DNA from: Vandiemenella viatica
Lineage: Eukaryota > Arthropoda > Insecta > Orthoptera > Morabidae
DNA length: 64,000 nt
Reading direction: 5' to 3'
Assembly (NCBI GenBank): GCA_031002005.1
Contig: CM061921.1
Span: 130,680,036 to 130,744,035 of the forward strand
The position numbers and the translations under genes were made by a program. Of this stretch, positions 24,548 through 34,419 are shown in pieces. The notes under the pieces are model-generated. The model made no database searches and had not been told where the DNA came from. It saw nothing but the letters and a program-made list of their open reading frames with translations. How positions within the stretch are numbered: position 1 is the stretch's first letter; the number at the start of each line of letters is the position of its first letter.

Positions 24548-24663
24548 ATGGCTGTGGCCAGACCAGGGGAAGTGCGTCTCTGGGCTGTTCTGCCGGCACT
24601 GCTGCTTCTCTCCACGGGCTCTGTCATCGCTTCTCTCATAGTACTCATCGAGCGCCGCTGCAG
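24548..24663 (+). CDS. candidate host gene, exon 1: membrane-anchor N-terminus
   Basis: From ATG 24548 the frame reads 38 codons plus two bases to a consensus donor, CAG|GTAACA (GT at 24664-24665). Residues 11-34 are a strongly hydrophobic segment (…LPALLLLSTGSVIASLIVLI), followed at once by ERRC and, after splicing, further arginine and lysine. This is a single-pass anchor with a stop-transfer flank, probably with the C-terminus in the cytosol by the positive-inside rule. An in-frame ATG at 24527 would add seven residues; neither start context is strong. A stop at 24458 lies upstream in this frame. The exon leaves a phase (two bases) that matches exon 2 at 28757. I do not recognise the family, so no function is proposed. 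Confidence 0.5.
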
Positions 24664-24688
24664 GTAACATTTCAACCGATACCAGTTA

Positions 24689-25768
24689 GGTCCTTCTCAC
24701 ACGGCGCTACTGAAAAGAAACCAGTTACTAACTCAAATCACCAATCAGTTTCTGTTCAGTCACTGCCCTAGTATTTGTATGGAGGCCCGCACACGGAGTG
24801 ATCGGTTAGTAACCAGTCCGTAACGCGTCCGTGATTGGCTCCAAGTGATGCTGCGTGTCAGTTGCGCGCTGCTAGTTACCAACTAGTTTCTCAACGAATT
24901 TGAAGCTTGTTGCTGAAATCGAGAAACATCTGTGTTTATATAAATACAAGTTGAGTGAATGTTAACGGAAAGATGCCACAAAAAAAGCATGGAATGTTAT
25001 CGGACAGAAAGCTAGCTAATTTATCAGCTATGTAAACGTATTTTTCATAAAAAGTAATGAACAATATTTTATATAAACACTTCAGATTTATTTTTCTAAA
25101 ATTAAATTACATAATATAATTCCATTCTCAAGGAAGTGGAGTAATAAAGTAATTGGCTAAATAATTTCTGGTGTCATATGAACGAAAACTTATTTTAAGT
25201 TGTGACATCGGTATTATGTGTGATGTTGAAGTTACATATTTTCAACTTTACTCGGACTGTACGGGAATCCTTCCCGACTCCTAACAATTACGCAAGCTGA
25301 TTTTACTATATTAATTACTTTTTGTGGGTCATTACATCGTATGGGTCTGTTAAACGCTTGAAATTTTTCCATCATGACAAATGTACATTCTATACTTATT
25401 CTTGCTCTACTAAGTCTATAATTAAATACTTTTTTGTGTTATAATGAGTTCTTTGTGGATATGGTCTCATTAAATATCGCGTAAGAGGGAACGCTTCATC
25501 GCTTACGAAACAGCGTTCCCTTCGTAGCGTTTCAGGCAAAAAAAATTATTTAGATATTTAATTTTTTTTAAATCTCCTATTCCTTCTTTGAATAATATAA
25601 CATCCTCATCTGAATCAGAAGAAATCGTCGCCTCGCTCAAACGACACGAGTGACTGAAGCTCCACAGATCTGAGTAGCGTCGTGTGCGAACATTTGTCAG
25701 TAACTAGTCAGTAATTTCGTCTGTGATCAGATCCATTTCCTTTGAGTAGCGTCGTGTGAGAAGGGGCC
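24689..25768 (-). mobile_element. PIF/Harbinger element A, internally deleted
   Basis: The ends match as inverted repeats of about 30 bp: GGTCCTTCTCACACGGCGCT at left and GGCCCCTTCTCACACGACGC at right when reverse-complemented. Flanking triplets are TTA and TAA, close to the three-base TWA duplication of this superfamily. A second, internal copy of the terminal motif lies near 25675. The minus strand carries transposase remnants. Confidence 0.8.
25220..25640 (-). pseudogene. Harbinger (HARBI1-type DDE) transposase fragment
   Basis: The minus strand near 25505-25405 reads SDEAFPLTRYLMRPYPQ, and after a one-base frameshift near 25415 it continues FNYRLSRARISIECTF and FNRPIRCNDPQKVINIVKS. These match the second half of the HARBI1 nuclease domain, including the DEAFPL segment and the glutamate in RAR..IE that completes the catalytic triad. 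A short acidic N-terminal piece (ISSDSDEDVILFKE, about 25630-25590) is fused to it after an internal deletion. It is a dead transposase. Confidence 0.82.
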
Positions 25769-25952
25769 TAATACAGTTCAGGATACTGGGCAAGTCCTCT
25801 TTCGCTTCAAACTTTTCCTCCCAATTGCCACTTCTGCATTTAGCGTAGGAGCTAGGAAGCTACAGTCAAGTAAGTGCTAAAGGCGAAAGTTCGAGTCCGG
25901 CAATCGGGATGGGTAGTTTTAATTAATTGTTGTGTTCGTCTTGTGTTGGCCC

Positions 25953-26200
25953 GTTAGCGTTCTCGCCTCGCATTCGGGAGGACGGCGGTTCGAATCCCCG
26001 TCCGGGCATCCAGATTTGGGTTTTCCATGGTTTCCCCAAATCACTCCAGGCAAATGCCGGGATGCTTCCTTCAAAAGGCCATGGCCGAATTCCTTCCCAT
26101 TCCTTGCCCCCATCCTTGCCCCCATCCTTGCCCCCCATCCTTTCCCGTCTCTAAAGACCTCGATGTTAAAAAGAGACGTAAAGCAGTTACAAAAAAAAAA
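25953..26200 (+). mobile_element. SINE family 1 copy, 5' truncated, with target duplication
   Basis: The copy starts inside the head (CGTTAGCGTTCTCGCCTCGC), so the first part of the tRNA-like region is missing. The B-box is intact, and the 3' segment CTTGCCCCCATC is repeated three times in tandem. The 10-bp target duplication GTGTTGGCCC lies at 25943-25952 and 26201-26210, just after the A-tail. It sits in the intron of the candidate gene. Confidence 0.92.
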
Positions 26201-26289
26201 GTGTTGGCCCATACTTTAAAGCAACAAAAGGCTTTGATTAAATGAGAAATACGCGAGAAAAGGTTATGATATTAGCGCTAGCTGTATGG

Positions 26290-28160
26290 CCAAATGCCTA
26301 GTATATACAGCGAAATACCAAAAGTCCTAATGTCCTCTGGAACCCATTTTACCCCTCAAAGTACAGCAGCCTGACGTGGCATTGACTCAAGTGGACGGAA
26401 GTCGCCCGAAGAAATAATCAGCCGTCCATAACTGGGGAAGTGTTGCCACTGCAAGACATTGTACACGAACTCACCTTTCGATCATACGAGGGTCATACTG
26501 AATGCCATGAGCAACATTTTTTAACAATATTAATCTTTATTTTTAAGTCAAACCAACTACATACATCATCTTAATCTACAGACATTTCTTTCACTTTTTA
26601 ACTTATTCTCCAATTTTTTTCATAATCCTGCAAGTTTGAAAATACTCTTACGACAGAACCCCTTTCCAAAAAACCGCAGACACCGAGGCACTGCTTGCTG
26701 AATATCCTCCAACGTCTCGTAGCGTTGACCTCGCATCTCTTCCTTAACAGAGCCGAAACGATGGACAGTCGGGATTATAGGGATGGTGTGCAAGAGTTTC
26801 CCACCCCAATGTCCTGATCTTACCGATAGTGGCTTGAGCAGTATGCAAATGTGCATTATCCTGTTGAAGGATCATCTTCTTTCCAAACCTATCGATAACC
26901 TAAGCTTTAAATTATTTCTTGCACTTCACTCTGTCCTCCTGCAAGTTTTGCAGCGATGTCATTCACAGCGATATATCTGTCTTCTCTAATGATCGCACCA
27001 ACTCTTTCCACGTTGCATTCCGTGCAGGCATCTATCTCCTAACACTGCTTGTGCCCATGCAGCTTCTCTACAGGCAAACTGAAATCTGAGATGAATTTTA
27101 GCAGCTGATTTTTCCCCTTAACAAGGAATTCAATGAAATCATGCTGTCGAAACGAAACATTTCAGTCCGACATTTTTTTAAATATTGATTTTGGTAACGT
27201 GATGGCAGCAAACAACGTCACAATCTGACATCACGTCATGTACAGACTATGATTTACGACCCTACTGTCATTTAGTTACATTACTGAAATTTTCATGGTT
27301 TATAATGAGTTGCTCATGATTTTCAGTATGGCCATCGTATCCCACATACGTTCGATCTGATTCATGTCTGGTGTCCTAGATGGCCAAATCATTCGCTGGA
27401 ATTATCCAGAATGTTCATCGGACCAATTGTGGACTATTTTGGTCCGTTGACAAGCCGCAGTGTCGTCCTGGAATAGTCCATCGTTGTTTGGAACATGAAG
27501 GCCATAAAAGGCTGCAATTGGTCTCCAAGTAGTTTACCATAACCACTTCCAGTCAATGGTCGGCTCGATTTGACCAGAGGTCGCAGTCCATGCCGTGTAA
27601 ACACAGTCCATACCAGGATGAAGCCACCACCAGCTTACACAGTGCCTTCCTGACAACATGGATCCATGGCCTCGTGGGATCTGCGTCACACTCGAACCCT
27701 ACCAACAGCTGTTACTAACTGGTATCGTGATTCATCAGACCACGCAACCAATTTTCAGTCATCTAGGGTCCAACAGATATGTTCACAAGCCCAGGAGAGT
27801 CGCTGCAGCTTATGGTGTTTTGTTAGCAGAGGCACTCGCACCGGTCATCTACTGCCATATCCCATCAACGCCAGAATTCTCTGCACTGTCTGCACGGTCA
27901 CGTCTGTCGTACGTCCCACATTGAGTGTTGCTGTTCTTTAACGTAGTGCTGTCTTGTCTGTCAAGACTGACACCTAGTCGCATACCTGGTTGGTCTCGGT
28001 CGTATACGTGGTCAGCCATTGAGGGAAGTAATACCTGATATAAACATTTAAATGATACAGCAGAAAAAATTACGCTACCTACGCAACTTGAAAAGTGGCC
28101 AAACTCGTATAATTTAAACACGCGTAATGTTATTGTTCCATTACAGCTTGTTATAGTTAT
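26290..28160 (-). mobile_element. Tc1-type transposon relic, split by a mariner
   Basis: From about 27820 to 27345 the minus strand encodes the core of a Tc1 transposase with many stops: VAWSDESRYQLVTAVGRVRV, then RSHEAMDPCCQEGT, AGGGFILVW and GDQLQPFMAFMFQ. It breaks off at DQMNQIERMWD-like sequence at 27340. The last part resumes left of the mariner (26480-26330) with LPQLWTA and PLESMPRQAAVL, the usual Tc1 C-terminus. The outer ends are approximate because I found no clear inverted termini. Confidence 0.75.
26487..27337 (-). mobile_element. mariner element nested in Tc1
   Basis: Inverted repeats of about 31 bp begin CGAGGGTCATACTGAATGCC at left and CGATGGCCATACTGAAAATC at right. TA dinucleotides flank both sides (26485-26486 and 27338-27339), the mariner target duplication. 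The minus strand carries a C-terminal transposase fragment: AHLHTAQATIGKIRTLGWE, then FGSVKEEMRGQRYETLEDIQ (about 26760-26700). At 851 bp it lacks the N-terminal half. Confidence 0.88.
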
Positions 28161-28161
28161 A

Positions 28162-28708
28162 CAGGGCTAGTCAAAATGATTGCAGTGATTTCAGAAAATT
28201 ACTATAGATTTATTATTCGACATATACTTACAAGATTACACAGATATATAAACAAACTGTGAAATTTTTATGAGTGTCTACAGATGCTCAATATATGCAC
28301 CATTAGTGACTTTGCACACGTCAAGTCTATAATCGAGTTCTTCCCATACCCGATGCAGCATGTCTCTGTCAATGAGAACAAATGCATTGGTGATGTGAAC
28401 CCGCAGGTCTGGCAAATCAACTGGTACTGGTGGCACGAACATTGCGTCTTTTACGAAACCCCAAACAAAGAAGTCGTAGGGGGTTAGGTCAGGGGAACGA
28501 GGAGGCCATGACATCAGCTGACGATCAGTACCCCCAGCACGACCAATCCATCTGTTTGGAATCCTGGTAATTACGGACAAAAATGCATTTAGTTCAATGG
28601 AAACTTGGAGAGACTCTTATCTTATAACAGCAAACCTCATCATCGTACCTATAATAGGAGAGCCAAAAGAAAATCGTGAAATCGCTGCAATCGTTTTGAC
28701 TAGGCCTG
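28162..28708 (-). mobile_element. short mariner-like element next to the splice acceptor
   Basis: The termini CAGGGCTAGTCAAAATGATT (left) and CAGGCCTAGTCAAAACGATT (right, reverse-complemented) are flanked by TA at 28160-28161 and 28709-28710. The minus strand 28580-28278 encodes 100 codons of the transposase C-terminus with WPPRSPDLTPYDFFVWGFVK, which contains the last catalytic aspartate region. Only 547 bp long, it is an internal-deletion derivative and ends 48 bases before the acceptor of exon 2. Confidence 0.9.
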
Positions 28709-28756
28709 TACAAGTGCTGTCGAGTTTTTCACGCCTGTAACTCTTTTTTTTTTCAG

Positions 28757-28919
28757 GAGGATGAAGCCCGTAGTTGAAGAGAAAAAGAGGAAAGCAGCTG
28801 CGGCTACAATCTTTGTACGTGAAGTAGCAGCACCGGTATCTAAGATTCTCTTAGACACAATTCCGGCCCCGCCATCTGCCATCAAAAAACGTCGACGACT
28901 GCTGCAGAAACAAGAGTAA
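28757..28919 (+). CDS. candidate host gene, exon 2: basic C-terminal tail
   Basis: After the acceptor, one base completes the split codon (AG+G, arginine). Then 53 codons run to TAA at 28917-28919. The tail is basic and alanine-rich: RMKPVVEEKKRKAAAA, then a moderately hydrophobic stretch (TIFVREVAAPVSKILLDTI), then a KKRRRLLQKQE end. The joined product would have 92 residues (99 from the upstream ATG). A poly(A) signal follows 46 bases after the stop, giving a compact terminal exon. Exon 2 alone has good structure, but its pairing with exon 1 rests on phase and splice consensus and is not proven; other 5' exons are possible. Confidence 0.52.
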
Positions 28920-28964
28920 CGCTACTTGCTCTGGTCGCAAAAAAACAAGCCTCGTCTCCTTAAC

Positions 28965-28970
28965 AATAAA
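28965..28970 (+). terminator. poly(A) signal AATAAA after candidate exon 2
   Basis: A canonical hexamer stands 46 bases after the stop codon at 28919, which gives a short 3' UTR as is common in compact insect genes. Confidence 0.5.
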
Positions 28971-28989
28971 ATATCCGCTTATTCTATGC

Positions 28990-29560
28990 TGAGTTACTTA
29001 AGAATCGCCTATAACGCTAAGTACTAAAATGAGATGCACGACATTAGAGACAAATATAACACACAAACAATCTGTTGGAAAGCTTCAAACATCGCTGTAA
29101 TACCTATTCTGTTTAATAAACTTTTTAGTTTTCTGAAAGCACTTCCAAGCTATTGTTACCATGCTTCCTTACGGCATTTTATCATTAAACTGCTGTGAAT
29201 TAATAGTCTAGGCTCAGAAATTAAAAAAAAAATGATGGCACGAAGATTTTTAGTCGAGACTGCGACTCAATAAGCATGGCAGAAAAAATTCTGTTGGCAT
29301 TAGTAAGCCTCAGAGTTAATGTAAACGAAGAAGTTTGTTTATTCAAATTTTATAATTTAATTTTGTGTATCTTCTAATTACTAGTCTTACTTTGTGATGG
29401 CAAACTTATCCTTTTCCATGACATCAGCACAGACTGGAAGTATGATGATTCCAGGAATAACATAGTGGGAGAAATTTTACTTTCATATAACAACGGAAAT
29501 AATGAATAATTTACCAAAAACATGTAAGATTAAAATTCATACAGGGAAAAAGCAGACGGG
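28990..29560. other. no gene seen
   Basis: AT-rich spacer downstream of the candidate gene's poly(A) signal. Nothing supported. Confidence 0.45.
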
Positions 29561-29564
29561 TACA

Positions 29565-29640
29565 AGAAAGGAGGAAACGGGTTTGTAGGGAAATTGCCAC
29601 CGGAGCGTGCGTTCCGTCACATTTAATTTATTTTAATTTA
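29565..29640 (+). mobile_element. 3' tail of a CR1-like LINE
   Basis: The segment GTAGGGAAATTGCCACCGGAG and the following bases resemble the 3' ends of the CR1-like copies near 8820 and 55335 (AAATTGCTACCGGAG). Only the tail survives, directly followed by a SINE. Confidence 0.4.
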
Positions 29641-29806
29641 ATGCCAAGAAATTCTCCAGTGACCTATTGAAGGAACGAACGCGGCATTCGCTTGGAGCGA
29701 TTTGGGGAAACTATGGAAAATTGAAATCTGCAAAGCCGGACGGGAATTCGAACCTGCGTCTCCCGAATGCGAGGTCAGTGTTACCACTCACCCACCACGC
29801 TCGGTA
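29641..29806 (-). mobile_element. SINE family 1 copy, diverged
   Basis: The minus-strand head (CCGAGCGTGGTGGGTGAGTGG, CGCAGGTTCGAATTCCC) and the first part of the body are recognisable. The 3' half is missing. Confidence 0.75.
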
Positions 29807-29911
29807 ACAGAAATAAACAGTAAATTCACCAAAACCAAAGAAGATAGGTCATTAAAGAAGATTGGTGGCAGATAGAACAGATGTTAAATAAAGGAAGATA
29901 GAATGAAAGAG

Positions 29912-30135
29912 ACTGTGATGGGTGAGCGGTAACGGTCTGGCCTCGCATTCAGGAGGATGTGGGTTCGGATTCCCGTCCGGCTACCCAGATTTAGGTTCTC
30001 AAAGGTTTCCCGAAATCATTCAGGCGAATTCCAGGATGGTTCCTCCAAAAGTTCATGGCCAAATTCGTTTTCGTTCCCTGTCCTCTGCTGCCTTTAATGA
30101 TAACGACCCCGACGAGGCGTAAAGCAAAATAAAGC
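29912..30135 (+). mobile_element. SINE family 1 copy, diverged
   Basis: Plus-strand copy with head GGTGAGCGGTAACGGTCTGG, a degenerate B-box (GGGTTCGGATTCCCG) and a 3' end GACGAGGCGTAAAGC. Several point changes show age. Confidence 0.8.
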
Positions 30136-30149
30136 GTTTTAACGTTAAA

Positions 30150-31685
30150 GGTGCTAATATTAAACTTCTTCTAAGCTCGGAAGTAAGAGCTGACAGGTAG
30201 ATGAAATATAAAGAGAATCTTTCAGCTGAGGACAACATAGACCGTAGTGAGCTGGAAAGAAAGGAAGATGTTGAAGTTGATGCCGTAGAAATTTTAAGAA
30301 CAGAATTTCAGGGAAATTTGAAATATTTACAGCCAAATAAGTCACTAGCACTTCATTAAGTCCATATGAATGCTAAAATCTCTTGAATAAGGGGGAGTTA
30401 AAACAGCCTTTAAGCTTGTATAAAAAAATAAATTATAAGTATATAATAAATAGCAACTGCCAATGCAACTGATTTTTGGCACAGCTATAATGAAACAAAT
30501 AATGACATGTACTGTACATACATTTTGAGAAGAAACCGCTGAAGATGCTTCAGAGAACAAGGCGAAACGCGTTCTGTAATTAAAAAACAAACCTAAAATT
30601 AATTGTATTGGCAATCATTATTTATTATATGTTTTTAACTTAAACATAGAAATTTAGTAACATGGCCATAACATCCAGTTATTGTATCAAAAAAATACAA
30701 GATTGCAGAGATCCGTCAATTTTCTTCATAGCGTGATCTTCACACTCACGAAAAACACACAAAATGACAAACGCGGAAACTATTGTACATTATGTTCACA
30801 TGACACGCCTTAAACTTAGTAGGAAGGTCAAAATCAAAAGAGTAGATAGGAAAATGGAGAAAACGTTAGAAAAAACTGGTCGAAGGGAAGAATTCCTGGC
30901 ATAACGATTAATATTAGAAGGACGAGTCAATAAAAACAATGAACAATTAATGAGATTTGTGGATTCTGGAGAAATATTTTGACAATGTTGAATTGAATGG
31001 CAATAAAATGTTTAAAATTTTGATTACGTTGGATTTCAAATACAGAGAAAGAATAATAATTTAAATCAATACGATAGTTAGTATTAGAACAAAAAAACAG
31101 AAAATAACGAGAGAGACGCGTAATTTAGAAAGAGGGTGAAGAGAGGTTTGCAGTTACTATCACTGGTGTTCTGCATGTCTGCAGAGGAACAATCAAGGGA
31201 GTGAATGAAAATTCAAAGTAGAAGAAATATTTAGCTGCGAAGTATTGAAGATATTATCCCATTAGCGGATAAGTGTGAAAGTATCGTGAAATTACGTAAT
31301 GGCATTAGCAAAACATTGGGAAAGAAGTTTGTATTAAATATAAACAAAGTAAGATGAAAGTCCTGAAGCTCATTAAGAATGATGACAATAACAGGAGGCT
31401 AAATATAAAAATAGGATATGATGTAGCAGAAGTAAGATAGTTCTGTTTTATTTGGGTAAGTAAGGTTACAACCTATGACCAAAGCAAAACTTGTATCAAA
31501 ACCAAATTAGATTTCTAGAATCATAGCAGGTTACAATAATCAAATTTAGACCTTAAGAATATAAGACAGAAGAAATATTGAAGGATTGGTATTTGGTACT
31601 ACTAAAGGATGTAAAAAGTTAAGCAAAATATAAAGTTAGAAAATGAGCACGTTCTGAAATTGAGATGTGAAGAAATGATTTAGAT
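30150..31685 (+). pseudogene. old, highly decayed RTE-type LINE
   Basis: The segments parallel the two RTE copies of this window: LLSSEVRAD near 30170, EVDAVEILRTEFQGNLK near 30265, RLILEGRVNKNNEQLMRFVD near 30905 (RT motif A region) and RRLNIKIGYD near 31400. Stops and indels are everywhere. A non-matching segment, about 30360-30790, appears inserted between the first two and the rest. This copy is clearly older than the two near-identical ones. Confidence 0.62.
30530..30575 (+). ncRNA. hammerhead-ribozyme-like core (tentative)
   Basis: The sequence contains CTGAAGA (30539-30545), a short hairpin GCTT/AGGC with a 9-base loop, and then CGAAAC (GAAA at 30564-30567) followed by GCGTT. The order CUGANGA, stem II, GAAA is the conserved hammerhead core, and minimal hammerheads are known in retrotransposons, notably Penelope-like elements. 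Stem III would be only 2-3 bp and stem I is not evident, so activity is doubtful. It lies in the segment inserted in the old RTE copy. Confidence 0.3.
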
Positions 31686-31689
31686 TTGT

Positions 31690-32003
31690 GTGTCTCCGCT
31701 GTTGTCGGTAGCATAGTGTTCTCAGTTGCTCAGATAATCAGTTTATTGCTGGAAATTTTAAGACTAACATGTAAAATATCAGTGTCGAAGGTCAAGTAGG
31801 GTTCAATTCTGCTGTTTGGTAATTCTTTTGTCGTCTGTTAGGTTTGTGAATGCTACAGCGCTTCTTTATGTTGAAATCCGAACTGAAAGCTTTTTAGCTT
31901 ACTACTTGGCTCAGTATTATGGTTGTCTGGTTTTGAATTAGGTATTCGATAGTTCTAAAAACGGTAACTAATAAAGTTGTCGGCAGTATAATAATTTAAA
32001 GTA
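31690..32003. other. no gene seen
   Basis: AT-rich spacer between the old RTE copy and the left end of the Helitron. Confidence 0.4.
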
Positions 32004-32397
32004 CTAGCTGACCCGGTCACGTGTTACTGTGACTAAGTAGTTATAGTGCGTTGGATCAATGTTATTCTAAACTACCTAATAATGTAGTCAAATTAATATT
32101 CACTAATAAAGACAAAAACGTTTTAGACGATTTGAAAATTCAAATGTAATTGGTAAAGAGTTTCGGATAGTTGAAATCAAGGACAAAAGAACATAAAAAG
32201 TTTTAATTAAATTTTATTACAAATTACTTAATTGAAAATATATAAAAATTGGTATTTATAAAAATAAAGAATGTTTTTATTTTATTTATTTATAAATTGA
32301 AATTTCAGTTTTATAAATGAGGTAGATGAAGTTGATGTATAAACATTTATAACAATTATTTTCATTATTTTAAATTATTACAATTTATAATTTTAAT

Positions 32398-32999
32398 TTA
32401 TCTAAGCGCTAATTGGTGTACAGTATTTTTAGTTAGCCTGTCTTTTGCTAATACAAATAGATTTGAGGGTTTCCCCACACGTGAGCAGGTGACATATAGC
32501 TGCCCATGAGAGAAACACGTATTTTCCAAGTCCATGCGGCCAACGGGCATTGTTTGGCCTTGAGACTTATTTATTGTCATAGCGAAAGCCAAACGAATCG
32601 AAAATTGAAGCATTTTAAATGGTATTGGAGATTCTGACGGTATCATTGGAATACGTGGCAACAGGACGATTTCTCCTTTAAACTTTCCAATCAAAATAGT
32701 TGCTTCAAGAACATTTCCGATGATCCTTTTGATGACCAAACGTGTACAGTTGCATAATCTAGGTGGATTCAAATTCCGAAGTAGAATAATCGGTGAAGAA
32801 ATCTTTAACCGAAGATTGTGTGGTGGCTTTCCTGGTATATCCAAAGAATTTAAAAACTCAGTTGGAAAATTTACGGCTTCATTGTCATCTACAATAGTGT
32901 CTATTGATTTAAAAGACATAAGATCACCTGGCAACAACTGTTGTATCTAGAAGTTAATTTCGTTGACATCAACATTTTTTGCTGCCAAAATAGCACGAT
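32398..32999 (-). pseudogene. Helitron helicase, C-terminal part
   Basis: The minus strand reads LPGDLMSFKSIDTIVDD, NFPTEFLNSLDIPGKPPHNL, SPIILLRNLNPPRLCN and AMTINKSQGQTMPVG. The 3' part ends SHGQLYVTCSRVGKPSNLFV. These are the last motifs of the Pif1-like helicase of Helitrons. The ATPase Walker A and B part is absent because of a large deletion between here and the Rep portion at 33061, so the helicase cannot work. Confidence 0.9.
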
Positions 33000-33060
33000 T
33001 ACTGAGCCAATTATGATCTGAGTAATTATTTGATATATCCAGAAACACACTCTCAATTAG

Positions 33061-34131
33061 TTATTTTTTTGCGTGAACAACAGTGCAGAATTTGTCTGGC
33101 AATTTGATGTATTGTGTATTTCGATGTAGTTCTATTTCACCGTTTCCAATATTCAGCAATTGCTTACAAAATACTTGTGCCGATGGATCATTTTGCAATT
33201 GATTTTTGACACATTGTGAAAAATTGGTTTTTGGTGGATCCAGTGCTCTTTGTAGAATATTTTGTTCGGTGAAATATACACGTTGACCATTTTCAAGATG
33301 TATTGCAAGATACTGGATAGAAGGGTCTCTTTCATGTATGGGAAAACTAAAAATATGCCAGATAGCTTCGTTGCTGCAGATGTATCTACCTATCTGGTAT
33401 CGTGCTATTTCGTCATTTTTATTTACAATTTTTACTTCAAAGAGGGCCAAACACTGCCTTTATTAACGTATTTGCAAATGTATTTAATGGATTTTACAGA
33501 ACTGCAAAATTCGACATTAATATGAGCCTGATACGTTTTTGAAAGCAATGGTGAGTATGGTACCACCCACTGATTGTCAATTTCAACGTGGTTTCTAGAA
33601 ATTGACATTCGCATCGTAAATGTGTGGCCAGCGTTTCTGCGGCGATACAACGGATAACCGTCGATATCCGTAATAGTATCATTCGTAAGTTCCTTTGGGA
33701 AACGCTTCTTACATTTTCTATCTTCCATTCATGGCGATGTCATGTTAAAAGCACCGCACGCTCCGTGGATCATGTGACTGGTAACAATATCAAACAATTC
33801 TTGATCAATTACCGGGTCCGTAATTTCGGCTGAAATTATTTGATCAATTTCTTCTGGACGGATTTTAACTTCAAGCCAGATCAAAATATGAGAATGAAGC
33901 AAACCTCGCTTTTGCCACTCAATCGAATACAGATAGCAACGTGTGTTACCGAAACCCGAATGTTTTACGATTAAATCAATCAATGATTTTAATTTTTGTT
34001 TGAACACATGTGCCGTGATATCATGACGATGCATTGATTGTTGGCCTGGTAATAGCAAAGTTTGTATTTTCTCCAAATTCGGATTACATGTAAATGTAAT
34101 AAAAAAATCTGGACGACCATAACGACGTACG
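33061..34131 (-). pseudogene. Helitron Rep (HUH endonuclease) domain
   Basis: Reading from the insertion point at 34131: YVRRYGRPDFFITFTCNPN, the HUH motif region RGLLHSHILIWLEV (about 33900-33860), RKCKKRFPKEL and the tyrosine motif KYICKYVNKG (about 33490-33457), then a domain with ALDPPKTNF. The histidines and the Y-x-x-K-Y tyrosines used for strand nicking are all present. A frameshift separates the blocks at about 33729 and 33440, so the copy is not functional. Upstream sequence continues on the far side of the Harbinger-type insertion at 35307. Confidence 0.9.
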
Positions 34132-34419
34132 TAAAGCTGGGTATCCACTACGCGCGGCAAACCCTCGAACACTGGCTCGCGCGGCGATACCTGGCTTGGT
34201 GGCAGGTATCGCCGCGCGAGCCAGTGTTCGAGGGTTTCTGTTGACGAGCGCGGCTGCCGCGCGAGCCAACGCAACCCAGCCAGAGTCGCGCGGCAAGCAA
34301 TGCAGGCACAGTCAGATTTCGCGACCATTTTTACTGAGACTTCCGCAAGTAGGAATATGAGTGGTGCTACATTCTGTCCTGCAGGCTACCATATGGCTTA
34401 TATGTAGACATACATAGCA

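Larger units (their letters stand above)
24664..28756 (+). other. candidate 4.1-kb intron packed with transposons
   Basis: The donor is GTAACA and the acceptor is a run of T ending TTTCAG at 28756, with a branch-point-like CTGTAAC about 20 bases upstream. A Harbinger relic begins 25 bases after the donor. Then come a SINE, a Tc1 element split by a mariner, and another mariner ending 48 bases before the acceptor. Only about 400-600 bases of the intron appear to be original. All insertions spare the splice signals. Confidence 0.45.

Noticed and set aside
24416..24675. Minus-strand frames of 75-84 codons over candidate exon 1
   Set aside because: They share a GC-rich stretch with the plus-strand exon, lack splice signals and have no recognisable features.
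25840..25920. A small exon or tRNA-like piece in the candidate intron (TTTAG ... CAAGTAAGT, GTTCGAGTCC)
   Set aside because: The exon would be 26 bases and break the frame, and the B-box-like text has no matching A-box; evidence is too thin.
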